Assembly (NCBI GenBank): GCA_026003395.1
Contig: BPHE01000012.1
Location: 1-64,000, forward strand
Direction of reading: 5' to 3'
DNA from: Vicingaceae bacterium
Lineage (GTDB): Bacteria; Bacteroidota; Bacteroidia; Flavobacteriales_E; Vicingaceae
DNA: 64,000 nucleotides
In this document: positions 8,078 to 22,260 of the stretch, piece after piece
Numbering within the stretch: the stretch's first letter is position 1
Layout of the letters: every line of letters starts with the position of its first letter
Translations under genes and position numbers: made by a program
The notes under the pieces: generated by a model
Told to the model about the DNA's origin: nothing
The model's input: the letters and a program-made list of their open reading frames with translations, nothing else
The model's database searches: none

Positions 8078-11000
8078 ATGCATTTGAGAGTGAAACCAAT
8101 TGCCTTAGGGGCTATTCTGTTGCCGATTGTTTTGTTGATAGTAATGGTGGATGCTAATGGGCAGGTCACACGTCAAAATGATTGGAGATTTGCTGCATAT
8201 GACCGGATGATGGATGATTTTATGAAAGGAAAAATATGCCGGTGTGGTAAAAGAGGCAGAATTGATTATTGAACATCCCGACCTTTACAGCTACCGACAG
8301 GTGGAGGATGCATATTTTTACCGGTGTTTGGCGGCTGTGGAGTTGTTTAATAAAGATGCCGAGAATCTTGTAAACGACTTTAAAGAGAGGTTTCCGTATT
8401 CGGATAAAACCATACGTGCATCGTTTTATTTAGGTAGGTATTATTTCCGGAAAAGGAAATGGGATAAGGCGTTAGAGGTGTTTGGTTCAATAAAAAAAGA
8501 AGAGTTGGATTATGGTATGTTGTGTGAATATCATTTCAGGTTGGGGTATTCGTATTTTGAGCTGGACTTGTATGACAAAGCCAAGCCACATTTTTATGAG
8601 GCGATGAATTTTAACGACATTTTTGCCGATGCGGCGAGGTATTATTATGCATTTATTTTATATCTTGAGAAAGATTACAGCCCGGCGTTGGAAAATTTTT
8701 TGAAGTTGCAGGATAATGAGAAATTCGCAAAGGTAGTTCCTTATTATATCATTCAGATATATTATATTCAAGGGAAATACAGAGATGTGATAAAGTATTA
8801 CGAAAATTTAGGCGATAGTATTGTGCCCAATAGAAAAAACGAGTTGTATAAATATTTGGCCGAAAGTTATTATTATTTGAAAGAATATGATAAGGCCATT
8901 AGTTATTATGAAGAGATTTTGTCGGATATAAGAAGAAACAGGGAATACAGTTATAATCTGGCTGAAGCATACCGTAAGACCGGTAAATGTCAGAATTCGG
9001 TTGAGTATTATCGATATGCCATTGGGGAAAATGATTCGTTGTCGCAGATTGCTTATTATAATATGGGGCGATGTTATATTGAGATGAACCGGAAGGAATA
9101 TGCCCGTAATGTATTCAAAAATGCGGCAGAGTTGCCTTTTAACAGTACATTAAGAGAAGAAGCATTGTATAATTATGCCAAATTGAGTTATGAATTGTCT
9201 TTTCATCCCTTTAATGATGCTGTGCTGGCCATTGAGAAGTTTTTGAATGAATTTCCAAACTCGTTGAAACGCGATGAAATGATAAGTTATTTGATATCCA
9301 TATATTACACGACCAAAAATTATAATGCTGCATTGGCGTCTATAGAAAGATTGAAATTTAAGGATATAAAAATATTGGAGATTTATCAAAAGATTGCGTA
9401 TTTGCAAGCCATTCAGTTGTTTAATGACCAAAACTACCGGGAAGCCATTGGCTTTTTTGACAAATCACTACAATATAAATACGATAAAAATGTATATTCG
9501 CAGGCACTGTATTGGAAAGCAGAATCGCATTACCGCCTTGGAGAATATACTGATGCTATAAAAGATTGGCAAAACCTATTGGAATATCCTGCGGTGATAA
9601 ACCAAGAATTTTATCTCAACATATACTATCAGCTGGGGTATGCTTATTGGCAACTGAAAAAATACAACGAATCAATCGAATGGTTCAGAAAATTTACTGC
9701 ACAAAGCAGTATTGATGTCAAGAAGAAATGTGATGCATATAACCGCATTGCCGATGGGTATTTTTTACAAAGAAAGTTTGAATGGGCGCTTGAGTATTAT
9801 GAAAAAAATACTTTTTGTGGCAAATATGAGACCGATTACGCTATGTATCAATCGGCATTGTGTCTTGGGGTGGTGAAAAATTATGACGAAAAAATTAATA
9901 TATTGAAATCATTAGTCACTCAATATCCTAACAGTGATTATGTAGATGATGCTTTGTTTCAAATTGCAGAAACTTATCTTGTGCAAGGTCAGCAAAGCAA
10001 CGCGCTTGTTTATTTAAAAAAGATATATGATGAACATCGAAGGTCGCCATATCTTGCCGAAGTGATATTGAAAATAGGTTTGGTTTATTACAATCAGGGC
10101 AACGATGATGAAGCATTGAAATATTTTAAACAAGCAGTGGAGCAGTTCCCATCGACCGAATATGCATATAGTGCCATAGACAAAATAAAGGCAATCTATC
10201 TCGAAAATAATGATGTGGCAGGATTTGAAAATTATGTAAAACAATTCGATTTTATCAAAATCAATCCGTCATCATTGGATTCGTCCAGTTTTTATGTGGC
10301 AGAAAAGAATTATTTTGACGGAGATTGTGCAAAGGCGGTGTCGCAACTTACGGCTTATCTTGAAAAATATCCTAACGGATATTTTCGTGTGCCTGCGTTG
10401 TATTACAGAGCTGATTGCGAATGGAGAGGCGGTTTTGTGGAAGAAGCAAGAAACGATTTATTGAAACTGTGGGAAATGGGAAGAAACCGTTTTTCGGCCA
10501 ATGTTGCCGAAAGATTGGCCGAGATTTACAGGAAAGAAAATAATTGGAATAAAGCAGAATATTTCTACAAACAATTAATTGAGTTAAGTGCAGAAGAAAA
10601 ATTGTTGAAAAATGCACATTTTCAACTTACTCAAATATACTTTGAGATGAATCGTCCTGATGATGCATTAAAGCATGCAGACATATATTTGAAAATGTCG
10701 GGTTCAAATGAAGAGAATTCAGTTCAAAAAATAAAACTAATCAAAGCAAAATGTTTAATGGAAAAATTGATGCCTGACCAAGCTGAATCCATTTTCAAAG
10801 AATTGTCGCAAAAGAATAATGCCATTGGAGCAGAATCGAAATATTATCTGGCATTTTTGAAATACCAAAGAGGTGAATACAAGAAAGCTGAAAAAGACAT
10901 ATTTGATTTTGTGAAATCCTCGCCCGGATACGAATATTGGGTGACCAAATCATTGATATTGTTGGCTGATGTATATTTAGGAATGAATGAGATATTTCAG

Positions 11001-11162
11001 GCAAAACAAACTTTACAATCGGTGGTGGACAATACCAAATATGATGATTTGAAAGAAATTGCCCAAGAAAAACTGGATATTATCAATGAAAAAGAAAGAT
11101 TACGCATAAGAGAAAACGGTAGTGGAGAAAATCCAATTGAAGAAATAAACCTTGAAAGATAA
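8078..11162 (+). pseudogene. Large TPR protein, single-base frameshift near codon 52
   Basis: The gene encodes an exported TPR solenoid of about 1028 residues. The first frame starts at ATG 8078 (MHLRVKPIAL), has a signal peptide ending near ANGQ, and stops at 8272. The second frame carries the other 970 or so residues to 11162. Removing one A from the A5 run at 8230-8234 joins them as FMKGKYAGVVKEAELIIEH. From there the protein is almost all tetratricopeptide-like helix pairs with recurring [YF]-x-[LI]-[GA]-x-[AC]-[YL] and DxALxYF units. The frame break may be a real mutation, a slippage site or a sequence error. The following barrel gene starts 5 bp after the stop, so the two probably form an operon and may work as a periplasmic scaffold and an outer-membrane partner. 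No lipobox cysteine is present, which argues against PorW/SprE. Confidence 0.7.
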
Positions 11163-11167
11163 GAAGT

Positions 11168-12811
11168 ATGAATAGATTTATAAAAAATTTTTTTATTGCA
11201 GTTTGGGTCACACCTATCATTTTGTATTCGCAAGTAACCGATACGCTCATTGTAGTTAAGCCATTGGATCCGGTTGTGAAAACGTCCCAAAAAATTTTAG
11301 ATCAACCAAATGTAAAAGATACCATAGAGGTAAAACAAGAGATTAAATATACATTTGTAGAAGTACCATTTCAAGCAGCAAGGATTATTGACACTATTGC
11401 ACCTGTGAAAGTCAAATCTGAAGCTGTAAACAAATTATATCATCAATACGTTCGATTGGGTGTCGGTTCAAATTTTAACAAAATATTTTCTGCATCTATC
11501 AATGGTGGCAGGTCGTCAAAATATCGCTATTCGATGTGGTATGACCATTTTAGTTCGAATGGTCTTGCAAGGTTAAACTATGACAATTTTTCGCATAATC
11601 AGGCAGGCGGCGATTTTACAGTATTTTGGGATGAAACAATGTTTACCGCAAAATTAAATTACACACGCAATGCTTTTCACTATTACGGTATTTTTGACAG
11701 AGACAATCGCAATATAGAAATTACCGACCGGACATTTTTGTTGAATCATTTTGTATATATAAATCCGGAATTCAGGTTTAAAGACAACTTAGAGGAAAAT
11801 TCATTGAAATTAAGACATGACAATATACTTGGGTATACTTATACAACCAATGCAAATCAAGTGAACGAACACTTTTTCAATTACCGTGGAAATTGGGGGA
11901 AACGTATAAATAGGGATTTATATACTGTGTCTGTTTATGGTGATTACAATTCATTTAGAAATAAGTTGTCTGAAAGAAACGGGATTGTGAAAATAACACC
12001 ACACATAAGATCAACCGGCAAAAGATTGGATGCCGATCTTGGATTTTCAGTCAATATGCAGTTTGATACTATTGCCCATTTCTACTTTTTCCCGGATTTG
12101 CATGTGAAATATGAACTGGTAAAAGATGCCTTCATACCATTTGTCAATGTTAAAGGAGGGGTTGTTAGAAATAACTTGAGAAATTTTTCGATGGTAAACA
12201 ATTTTATAGATACATCCGCACATATACAAAATACCATCGATAAATTTGAAATACAAGGAGGATGGAGGGTATCTTTTTCACGGAGAATTTATTTTGTGTT
12301 GGATGCTACTTTTAAAAATGTGCAAAATATGCCATTTTGGATAAAAAATTACAATGATCCATGGCAAAATAAATTTATACTCGTTTATGATAACATGGAC
12401 TGGTTGAAATTCAGGTTTAATTTTGCTTATGATGAAAATGAAAGAATGAAAGCCGGATTATATGTCTATTATAATGATTACCGCACACAAAACGAAAAAA
12501 GGGCATGGCATATGCCTGTGTTTGAATATGGTGGCTGGATCATGTATAACCTGGCAGATAAATTCATCGGGCAAATCAATTTACATGGATTTGACAAACA
12601 GTATGTGAAACTGCCCGATTATATGAATCAAAGCGAAGGGATGAAACTCAAGGGATTTACCGATTTGAACCTAAGGTTTGAATATCGCTATACAGACAGA
12701 ATTTCTGCATTTGTGTCTTTCAACAATATTTTATCCCAATCATATCAACGCTGGCAGGATTATAATACACAACGATTCAACTTGATGGGAGGCTTCACTT
12801 TCGGATTCTAA
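11168..12811 (+). CDS. Outer-membrane beta-barrel protein
   Basis: This 547-residue protein begins with a signal peptide (MNRFIKNFFIA, cleavage near YSQ, about residue 20). A proline- and valine-rich linker of about 70 residues follows, then from about 90 to the end alternating hydrophobic/aromatic strands such as YRYSMWYDHF, VYGDYNSFRN, FRFNFAYDE and LRFEYRYTDRISAFVSFNNIL. The C-terminus ends in aromatic F-G-F (GGFTFGF), as in barrels assembled by BamA. It resembles the barrel portion of TonB-dependent-receptor-like proteins but has no plug domain. It sits 5 bp behind the large TPR gene, which suggests cotranscription and joint function. No specific function can be named. Confidence 0.7.
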   Translation: MNRFIKNFFIAVWVTPIILYSQVTDTLIVVKPLDPVVKTSQKILDQPNVKDTIEVKQEIKYTFVEVPFQAARIIDTIAPVKVKSEAVNKLYHQYVRLGVGSNFNKIFSASINGGRSSKYRYSMWYDHFSSNGLARLNYDNFSHNQAGGDFTVFWDETMFTAKLNYTRNAFHYYGIFDRDNRNIEITDRTFLLNHFVYINPEFRFKDNLEENSLKLRHDNILGYTYTTNANQVNEHFFNYRGNWGKRINRDLYTVSVYGDYNSFRNKLSERNGIVKITPHIRSTGKRLDADLGFSVNMQFDTIAHFYFFPDLHVKYELVKDAFIPFVNVKGGVVRNNLRNFSMVNNFIDTSAHIQNTIDKFEIQGGWRVSFSRRIYFVLDATFKNVQNMPFWIKNYNDPWQNKFILVYDNMDWLKFRFNFAYDENERMKAGLYVYYNDYRTQNEKRAWHMPVFEYGGWIMYNLADKFIGQINLHGFDKQYVKLPDYMNQSEGMKLKGFTDLNLRFEYRYTDRISAFVSFNNILSQSYQRWQDYNTQRFNLMGGFTFGF

Positions 12812-12915
12812 ACCAAAATTATTGTTAAAATTTATTTTCCGCAGAAGAATAGTTTGATAATCAAGTAGATGCGAGTTTCTACGAAAAAGAATTTTGTTAG
12901 TAAATTTTAGGGTAA

Positions 12916-14931
<2,016 letters not shown>

Positions 14932-14933
14932 GT

Positions 14934-15950
14934 TTATAAACGGGCTTTTGCTGCAAACGAAAGGGGGCTGAAAAGTCCCCTTTTGTATTTAAACCAAGCC
15001 GCAGCTCCAATCATGGCAGCATTATCGGTGGTATATTCTAAAGGTAACATAAAAACTTCTGTTTTGGTTTTTTGGGCCAACAACAAAGCTTCGGAGCGGA
15101 GCAATGAGTTAGCAGAAACCCCACCACATATTACCCATTGTCTGATGCCGGTATGTGCAATGGCTTTTTCAACTTCGGAAAGTAAAATATCCACAATTGT
15201 TTTTTGTACAGATGCAGCTATATCATGTAAATTTCGTGAAATAAAATCCGGGTCGTCTTTGGTTTTATCCTGCAGGAAATACAAAACTGCTGTTTTTAAT
15301 CCACTAAAACTAAAGTGAAAATCTTCAACTTTAGGATGTGGAAATGAAAATTTTCCGGCATTTCCTTTTTGTGACAAGCGGTCTATCATGGGACCACCGG
15401 GATAAGGCAACCCAAGCAACTTGGCAATTTTATCGAAGGCCTCTCCCGCCGCATCATCTAATGTTTGTCCCAAAATTGTATATTGAACGTCACTTTCCCA
15501 CAAATATAGCTGAGTGTGTCCACCGGAAACAGTCAGTGCCAAAAAAGGAAACCGTAGACCTTGATGAATTCTTGGATCGTCGATAAAATGGGCCAAAACA
15601 TGTGCTTCCATGTGATTGACGGCAATTATAGGTCTTTCAATGGCCATTGCCAAACTTTTGGCAAAATTCACACCAACTATCAATGAACCAAGCAATCCGG
15701 GACCTTGTGTTACCGCTATAGCATCTATTTCTTTTAGATCAATCCCGGCTTCTTTTAGTGAAAGGTCAACCAACCAACCAATGTTTTTTTCATGGTCTCT
15801 GGAAGCAAGCTCAGGCACCACACCGCCATATTTCTGGTGTACATTTTGAGAACTTATAATATTGGATTTTACTTTCAGATTTTCCAAAACTGCTGCTGAC
15901 GTATCGTCGCACGAAGATTCAATGGCCAATATATGCACTTTATCTTTCAT
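14934..15950 (-). CDS. tsaD: tRNA N6-threonylcarbamoyladenosine transferase TsaD
   Basis: TsaD transfers the threonylcarbamoyl group to A37 of ANN-decoding tRNAs, working with TsaB, TsaC and TsaE. The 338-residue protein shows the ASKHA-fold start ILAIESSCDDTSAAV, the metal-binding HMEAHVLAH, the VSGGHTQLYL phosphate loop, GGPMIDRLS, FSFSGLKTAV and CGGVSANS. The start at 15950 (MKDKVHI) fits the family; an alternative 5 codons earlier at 15965 is possible. It is divergent from the TamB-like gene (161 bp apart) and convergent with gyrB. Confidence 0.95.
   Translation of the reverse strand: MKDKVHILAIESSCDDTSAAVLENLKVKSNIISSQNVHQKYGGVVPELASRDHEKNIGWLVDLSLKEAGIDLKEIDAIAVTQGPGLLGSLIVGVNFAKSLAMAIERPIIAVNHMEAHVLAHFIDDPRIHQGLRFPFLALTVSGGHTQLYLWESDVQYTILGQTLDDAAGEAFDKIAKLLGLPYPGGPMIDRLSQKGNAGKFSFPHPKVEDFHFSFSGLKTAVLYFLQDKTKDDPDFISRNLHDIAASVQKTIVDILLSEVEKAIAHTGIRQWVICGGVSANSLLRSEALLLAQKTKTEVFMLPLEYTTDNAAMIGAAAWFKYKRGLFSPLSFAAKARL
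14960..14984 (+). terminator. Hairpin terminator of gyrB, inside the 3' end of tsaD
   Basis: AAAGGGG (14960-14966) pairs with CCCCTTT (14977-14983) around a 10-base loop, and the 3' arm runs into TTTT. The structure codes for the last residues of TsaD on the minus strand, so one sequence serves two roles. Confidence 0.55.
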
Positions 15951-16078
15951 TTCCTTTGTCCACAAATTTCAGAACTTTATAAATAGAATGGGATTATTTT
16001 TTGACATTTAATTCAACATTTTGTAAATTTTTAAATCATTATAAATTGACGGACGTTATATTTTCATAAATAACCACG

Positions 16079-16086
16079 TATTTTTG
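16079..16086 (+). promoter_or_regulatory. Probable -7 box of the TamB-like gene
   Basis: TATTTTTG matches TAnnTTTG and lies 25 bp before the TTG start. No well-spaced -33 TTG is visible; the nearest, at 16046-16048, is too far. Confidence 0.4.
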
Positions 16087-16111
16087 TAAAATAATTTCAA
16101 CCTCTACTTAA

Positions 16112-19100
16112 TTGAAAAAAACACTGAAATATATTGCACGTTTTTTTATTGTAGCCCTTATTTTATTAGGCCTATTTGTCACTCTTATGTTAATGCCAAT
16201 CGTGCAAACCTTTGTTGCCAAAAAAATGATCGACAGGTTTAACCCTGCCAAGGCATTTAATATTTCATTTGACTATTTGGATGTGAGCCCCCTAAATCAA
16301 TTAATTGTTCATCGTCTGCTTATACGTGATCATCATCACGACACATTGATTTATGCCGAAAAGGTATTGGCCACATACCATTATGCATTTAATGAAAATA
16401 AAATCTACTTGCATCTTGCTTCATTGAATCATCCGGTATTTAAACTGATTACATATAAAAATGAACAAGAAACAAATCTTGATAAATGGTTAATGCAGCT
16501 GGCTTCAAAAGACACTACCGATACAAGCGCCTCTGAAATCCCCCTGAAAATTCAAAAAATTCTCATTCATCAAGGACGCTTTTGCATGTGGGATTATAAT
16601 ATCCCGAAACAGGAAAATTTGTCTCTCATTGATTTTAATTATTTGACTCTTGATAAAATAAATCTAATAGCCAATCGTCCGGATTTTTTTTCTGATACTA
16701 TTGAAATACCTGTGGAACGATTGACAGCATCTGAAAAAAGCGGTCTGATTATACGACATTTACAGACATTTTTTAAACTCAGTCAATCGGGATTAGTATT
16801 TGATAAAACTATTCTGAAAACGAACAATACTTTTTTGAAAGGAGATATACAACTGCAAACCACACAACTTAGCGATTTTTCTGACTTTTTCAATAGTGTT
16901 TATATCAATTCGGATATTGATACGGCAAAAATTGCTATAAGTGACTTAAATTTTTTTACACAATTACCTGAAAATTTTTCTAATCAGCAAATACACTTTA
17001 AATCCCGTTTACGTGGCACGCTTGGGAATTTAAAATTAAAAAATATGAATCTTTCAACCGGTCATTTAACTTATGTCACAGGCAATGTAAAAATAAGTGG
17101 CCTCCCGGAACTTGATAAAACATTAATTATCGCAGATATTGATCAATTTTCCACTACTTCGGCCGATGTTCAATCCATGCACTTGATTGATCTGCCAAAT
17201 AAAGAATGGGAAAAATTTCACAGAATAAGTCCTGTTACATATCATGGTCAAATACATGGTTTTTTAAACGATATTACCGTATTTGGGGCATTAAAATGTT
17301 CTGCCGGCAATGTTAAAATGGATATTAATGTCAAAAACAAAAATGATTTGCTTACCGTAAAAGGAAACTTAAAATCCGGAATTGTCAACCTGCACAAATA
17401 TGACCCGACTTTGCCGGTAGGTAAAATGTCTTTTATAGTGGATGCAAATTTCAATTACAAAAATAAACATGATTTCTCATCCAAAATTAGCGGTCGTTTT
17501 GACGCGTTAGAATTTAATCGTTATACTTATCAAAATATCGAGTTAGATGGAGAGTTATCAAATCAAAAATATACAGGTAAGTTAACCATCAACGACCCCA
17601 ATCTGGTTTTAAATTACAATGGTGAAATTGATTTTTTGCATGAAAGACCTATTTTGAATTTTTATGCCAATATCGTCAAAATAAAACCGGCAGCCATTAA
17701 CTTTCCTCTTCCCGACACATCAGTAACTTTATCTGCTAAGGTAAATATCAATACCAAAGGACTTGAAGTTAATACAATATCCGGTGAAATAGAAATAAAC
17801 GACCTTTTGTATTTGTCTGAGAACGATAGTTTTGTTTCCCAAACCATCTCAATAGTTTTTGACCAGTTCAACAAAAATAGAGTAATAAGTTTGACATCCA
17901 ATGAATTGGTTTTTCATTTTACAGGTTCATATATTCCGGAGCATTTGCCGGAATATTTTCAATATACCCTTCATCAATTTTTGCCGGATTATTTTTCCAT
18001 TCCCAAAAAATTAAAAAACGATACTGTGTTTGACCTTCGGTTTACTATTGAAGCCGACACTTCTATCAATCAACCCTTACATTTATTTGCAAAAGATTTT
18101 TACTTAAAAAAGATGATAAAAATTCATGGAAGTATTATTCACGGAAAATTTAATGCAAAAGTTGACCCTGTTGATTTTGTCGTGTTGAATAAAATGGTCG
18201 ACAATTTTAGGTTAAATGTAAATACTTCCGGAAATTATTTATTGGTCAATTCAGGTATTGGCTCTATAAAAATTGATGATTCTTTAAGTGTTGACAATAT
18301 CCGTTTCGACAGCAAGTTGTTTAACAATAATATACAAGGCCGTTTGCGTTGGCAAAATAATGACTCGATTGCAAATCTGGCTGACATAAATTTCGGTTTA
18401 CGGTATTTGGCCGACAGTGTGTATTTTAAATTGGATTCGAGTTTGGTTGTGGTTAACGACAGAAAATGGGATATAACTTCTTATGGTTGGAGTGCATATA
18501 CCAAGCATTCCATTTTTGTAGATTCTCTCAAAGCCACGGACCGTTTGGGCGAGATATTAATCAATGGTAATACGGTCGATCGGACAAACCCGCTCAAAAT
18601 TTCAATTAAAAAATTTGATATAAATTATCTTGCTTCATTTGACAAAGGCCTGCAAACCTTAAAAGGATTTTTAAACACCCAACAAACCATATATCAAAAA
18701 GACACCCTATATTTCAATTATGGTCAATTGTCCATTGATTCATTTCAATTTTCTGAAATTTATATAGGGGAAGTTGCTTTTCAAAATGAAGCAGATCAAA
18801 AAAATCAAATGTTTAAAGCACAAGGAGAGATCATTAAAGACAATAAGCGTGTGCTTGAGTTATTTGCTTTTATGAAAAAAACAGGCGAACAGGTAAAGAT
18901 GAATCACCAAATCAAATTTAAAGAAGCTGAATTTAAATTATTGGAACCTTATTTAACCGGTGTATTTTCCAATTTAGGAGGACAGCTAGAAGGAGAAATT
19001 AACATTACCGGCACACTCAAAGAGCCTGTTTTGGTAGCCAACCTTGTTACCAACAATATAAAATTGAAAGTGGATTACCTGCAGACTTCCTATACCATTC

Positions 19101-20506
19101 CCGGCAAAAATAATATTCAAATTGAACCGGATTGGATTGGATTCAACAATGTGAGAATATATGATGAAAAAAATAATTCAGCCATTCTAAATGCAAATAT
19201 TCTGCATAAAAATCTAAAAAATTTCAACTTTGATATTGGATTGTTTACAGACAAATTTTTATTTATCAACACCAAGGCCGAACATAATACCACTTTTTAC
19301 GGCACTGCATATGCCAAAGGTGTGGTAAATATAAGTGGTTTTGAAGACAAAATAATGATAGAAGCCAATGTGACAACCCTACACAATACCCAATTAAATT
19401 TGCCTTTGAGTAATCCTGAAGAAGTTTCTGAGTTTGGATTTGTAAATTTTATTAACGTAAAGGAAGAAGTAAAAGGTGAGAAACATAAAATCGAGGAAGA
19501 CCAAGGGCCTGTTTTGACAATGAATTTTGATGTAACAGTCACGCCTGAAGCAGAGTTCAGAATGATTTTCGACGAAAAAGTAGGAGATATTTTACGTGCA
19601 CGTGGAAGTGGACGCATCAATCTGCAAATAGATGAAAACGGAACTTTTAGAATGTTTGGAGATTATGTGGTAGAAGAAGGAGATTATTTGTTTACGATGC
19701 AAAATTTGGTTAACAAAAAGTTTATCATCGAAAAAGGCGGCGAAATAAGTTGGAATGGCGATCCGCTTGATGGTAACATAAATTTATATGCTACCTATAA
19801 AACAAGGGCTGCATTAGCTACGTTGCTTAATGATTCTTCTCAACAATTCAAAAAAAAGGTGCCTGTCAATGTCAGGATGCATTTGTTGAATCAACTGGCC
19901 CAACCTGATGTAGAATTCGAAATAGAATTGCCCACCATTGATGCAACGACCCGCCAAAGAGTCAATGCAATTTTATACGCCGGTGGAACAGCCAAAAACA
20001 ATCCCTTGATCACCCAGCAAGTATTTTCATTATTGGTGTTAAACAGATTTGTGCCAATGGCCGGAAATACTACAGCAACAGGAGAGGGAAATGCCGGTTT
20101 ACAAAGTGGAACAGAACTCTTATCAAATCAAGTGAGCAATTGGCTGAATCAATTCAGCAATCAGATAGATTTTGGTCTTTCTTATCGCAAAGGTTCCCGT
20201 TCTCAACAAGATGAAGTAGAACTTGCAATGAGCACTCAACTATTCAACGACCGTATTGTCATTGACGGTAGTGTAGGTTATGTAAACGCACAAAATACAC
20301 AAGCCAACACTCTCGTTGGAGATGTATCGGTAGAATATAAATTGACAGAAGACGGAAAAGCACGGATTAAAGCATTCAACCGTTCAAACAACAATAACCT
20401 TAACGCCAATGTTGCACCTTATACCCAAGGTATTGGATTTATTTACCGGATAGATTTCTTTAATTTACGAGACCTTTTTAAAAAGAATAATCAAAATGAG
20501 AATTGA
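16112..20506 (+). CDS. tamB: TamB-domain envelope protein
   Basis: This 1464-residue protein has one N-terminal membrane helix (about residues 8-30, [15 protein letters not shown]) and a very long repetitive beta-rich body, as in AsmA/TamB-type bridge proteins that span the periplasm and move phospholipid or help outer-membrane protein assembly. The C-terminal DUF490/TamB domain is clear: [61 protein letters not shown], and a final [19 protein letters not shown] stretch. The start is TTG at 16112, in frame with [10 protein letters not shown]; no better ATG is available. It overlaps trmD by 11 bp, so the two are translationally coupled. Divergence from tsaD is, from memory, a common arrangement in Flavobacteriia. 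Confidence 0.85.
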   Translation: MKKTLKYIARFFIVALILLGLFVTLMLMPIVQTFVAKKMIDRFNPAKAFNISFDYLDVSPLNQLIVHRLLIRDHHHDTLIYAEKVLATYHYAFNENKIYLHLASLNHPVFKLITYKNEQETNLDKWLMQLASKDTTDTSASEIPLKIQKILIHQGRFCMWDYNIPKQENLSLIDFNYLTLDKINLIANRPDFFSDTIEIPVERLTASEKSGLIIRHLQTFFKLSQSGLVFDKTILKTNNTFLKGDIQLQTTQLSDFSDFFNSVYINSDIDTAKIAISDLNFFTQLPENFSNQQIHFKSRLRGTLGNLKLKNMNLSTGHLTYVTGNVKISGLPELDKTLIIADIDQFSTTSADVQSMHLIDLPNKEWEKFHRISPVTYHGQIHGFLNDITVFGALKCSAGNVKMDINVKNKNDLLTVKGNLKSGIVNLHKYDPTLPVGKMSFIVDANFNYKNKHDFSSKISGRFDALEFNRYTYQNIELDGELSNQKYTGKLTINDPNLVLNYNGEIDFLHERPILNFYANIVKIKPAAINFPLPDTSVTLSAKVNINTKGLEVNTISGEIEINDLLYLSENDSFVSQTISIVFDQFNKNRVISLTSNELVFHFTGSYIPEHLPEYFQYTLHQFLPDYFSIPKKLKNDTVFDLRFTIEADTSINQPLHLFAKDFYLKKMIKIHGSIIHGKFNAKVDPVDFVVLNKMVDNFRLNVNTSGNYLLVNSGIGSIKIDDSLSVDNIRFDSKLFNNNIQGRLRWQNNDSIANLADINFGLRYLADSVYFKLDSSLVVVNDRKWDITSYGWSAYTKHSIFVDSLKATDRLGEILINGNTVDRTNPLKISIKKFDINYLASFDKGLQTLKGFLNTQQTIYQKDTLYFNYGQLSIDSFQFSEIYIGEVAFQNEADQKNQMFKAQGEIIKDNKRVLELFAFMKKTGEQVKMNHQIKFKEAEFKLLEPYLTGVFSNLGGQLEGEINITGTLKEPVLVANLVTNNIKLKVDYLQTSYTIPGKNNIQIEPDWIGFNNVRIYDEKNNSAILNANILHKNLKNFNFDIGLFTDKFLFINTKAEHNTTFYGTAYAKGVVNISGFEDKIMIEANVTTLHNTQLNLPLSNPEEVSEFGFVNFINVKEEVKGEKHKIEEDQGPVLTMNFDVTVTPEAEFRMIFDEKVGDILRARGSGRINLQIDENGTFRMFGDYVVEEGDYLFTMQNLVNKKFIIEKGGEISWNGDPLDGNINLYATYKTRAALATLLNDSSQQFKKKVPVNVRMHLLNQLAQPDVEFEIELPTIDATTRQRVNAILYAGGTAKNNPLITQQVFSLLVLNRFVPMAGNTTATGEGNAGLQSGTELLSNQVSNWLNQFSNQIDFGLSYRKGSRSQQDEVELAMSTQLFNDRIVIDGSVGYVNAQNTQANTLVGDVSVEYKLTEDGKARIKAFNRSNNNNLNANVAPYTQGIGFIYRIDFFNLRDLFKKNNQNEN

Positions 20507-21182
20507 CATTATTACCATATTCCCCGGAATGTTCAACGATTTCTTGAGCCATTCCATAATTTCCAGAGCCATTCAAAAGAAAAAGGCTGAAATTTATATC
20601 CATAATCTTCGTGACTATTCTAATGACAAACATAAATCTGTGGATGATTATATGTATGGTGGTGGCGCCGGTATGGTAATGATGATAGAGCCAATTGCCA
20701 ATTGCATTGAATATTTACAATCTCAAAGAAATTATGACGAAGTAATTTATCTTACACCCGATGGCGAAAAACTAAATCAAAAAACTTGCAATCGTTTGTC
20801 TCTTTTGCAAAATATCATTTTATTGGCAGGCCATTACAAGGGAGTGGATCAACGCGTAAGAGATATATTCGTAACCAAGGAAATCAGTATTGGAGACTAT
20901 GTATTAACCGGCGGAGAATTACCGGCTATGGTTCTGACAGATGCTATTGTTAGGTTATTGCCGGGAGTATTAAATGATGAGACCTCTGCTTTAACCGATT
21001 CTTTTCAAGACAATCTATTATCTCCCCCAATATACACAAGACCTTCGGATTTTCGGGGATATCGAGTTCCCGATGTTTTGCTATCCGGAAATTTCAAAGC
21101 TATAGAAGAATGGCGCTTGAAGCAAGCCATCGAAAAAACCCGCCGCTTACGCCCTGATTTGTTTGATAATTTAGAAGAATAA
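20496..21182 (+). CDS. trmD: tRNA (guanine-N1-)-methyltransferase TrmD
   Basis: TrmD methylates N1 of G37 in tRNAs reading CNN-type codons, preventing +1 frameshifts. The 228-residue SPOUT protein has the N-terminal [12 protein letters not shown], the [13 protein letters not shown] loop near 55-65, [13 protein letters not shown], and the trefoil-knot stretch [13 protein letters not shown] with the following DA. The C-terminal helical part ([13 protein letters not shown], then [10 protein letters not shown]) completes the family pattern. The start overlaps the end of the TamB-like gene by 11 bp. A repeat array follows immediately downstream. Confidence 0.95.
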   Translation: MRIDIITIFPGMFNDFLSHSIISRAIQKKKAEIYIHNLRDYSNDKHKSVDDYMYGGGAGMVMMIEPIANCIEYLQSQRNYDEVIYLTPDGEKLNQKTCNRLSLLQNIILLAGHYKGVDQRVRDIFVTKEISIGDYVLTGGELPAMVLTDAIVRLLPGVLNDETSALTDSFQDNLLSPPIYTRPSDFRGYRVPDVLLSGNFKAIEEWRLKQAIEKTRRLRPDLFDNLEE

Positions 21183-21228
21183 TATTCATAAAAAAGTTTT
21201 TGAAACACATCCTGGCCTTCATTCTATA

Positions 21229-22138
21229 AATTTCACCACGGAAAGCACAGAGAATCACAGAGAAAATAATATGACAATTTTCTATTTCTATTCCATCAAT
21301 TACACCTTTCTCCATCTTTTATTCAAAATGTTTACAATTTCTTGATTTCTGTTTCGCTTTTCTAGTCTCTTGTCTGCTACAAATTCACAATTCTTATATG
21401 TGTCAATGAAAATGCACAACGACGCAAAAACTATGTTTTAAAGAATTGAGAAGTGAAAAAAAAGACCTCTCCCCAAACCCCTCTCCTTTGTAAGGAGAGG
21501 GGTGCCCATAAGGGCGGGATGAGGTTTTCAATTCCCCGGCAATTACATTTTGGTGCAATTACGAATTTTAGAAACGTAAAATGCCCGTAGGCAAGGATTT
21601 TAGCAAATGAGAAGTTAAGACCTCTCCCCCAGCCCCTCTCCTTTGTAAGGAGAGGGGTGCCCATAAGGGCGGGGTGAGGTTTTCAAATCCCCAGAAATTA
21701 CACTTTGGTGCAATTACGAATTATATAAACACAAAATGCCAGTAGCCAAGAATCTTAACTTTTGAGAAGTGAAAAAAGACCTCTCCCCAAGCCCCTCTCC
21801 TTTGTAAGGAGAGGGGTGCCCATAAGGGCGGGGTGAGGTTTTCAAATCCCCAGAAATTACACTTTGGTGCAATTACGAATTATATAAACACAAAATGCCA
21901 GTAGCCAAGAATCTTAACTTTTGAGAAGTGAAAAAAGACCTCTCCCCAAGCCCCTCTCCTTTGTAAGGAGAGGGGTGCCCATAAGGGCGGGGTGAGGTTT
22001 TCTCTCGGCAAACAGATTTTGGTGCAAATATGTGTCAATAAAAACGCAAAACACTTTAAAATCAACGATTTAAGAAATTGTCAAAGTCAAGAAACCCTCC
22101 GTAAAAATCTCCGTGCTTCTCTGTGTCCTCTGTAATTT
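21229..22138 (-). repeat. Dispersed repeat element B with four tandem units
   Basis: The stretch 21183-22260 has no gene. Read on the minus strand it has the same order as elements A and C: leader (22138 to 22003) with CACAGAG/CACGGAG motifs, four cores (22002-21937, 21843-21778, 21684-21619, 21529-21464), then the trailer with TTGTAGCAGACAAGAGACTA. The trailer ends at about 21229-21265 in an inverted CACGGA/CACAGAG block. Two adjacent units, 21685-21843 and 21844-22002, are perfect 159-bp duplicates. The leader lacks about 28 bp present in A and C. Short reading frames over the array, with TKERG-like peptides, are products of the repeat and not genes. Confidence 0.88.
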
Positions 22139-22170
22139 TGAAAAAAACCAAAAAGTTGCAATATCAAAAT

Positions 22171-22216
22171 GCCCGCATGCCAATAGAGAATTTAAGCTTT
22201 TTGACAATGAGCGGGC
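22171..22216. terminator. Weak inverted repeat downstream of the M4 protease
   Basis: GCCCGC (22171-22176) pairs with GCGGGC (22211-22216) across a 34-base loop, just past the stop of the minus-strand M4 gene. The stem is short and no U-run is clear, so this is only a possible end of the long minus-strand operon. Confidence 0.25.
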
Positions 22217-22260
22217 AATTAGTTATTCAGACAAAATCAAAAATATAATTCCTTATTCTT

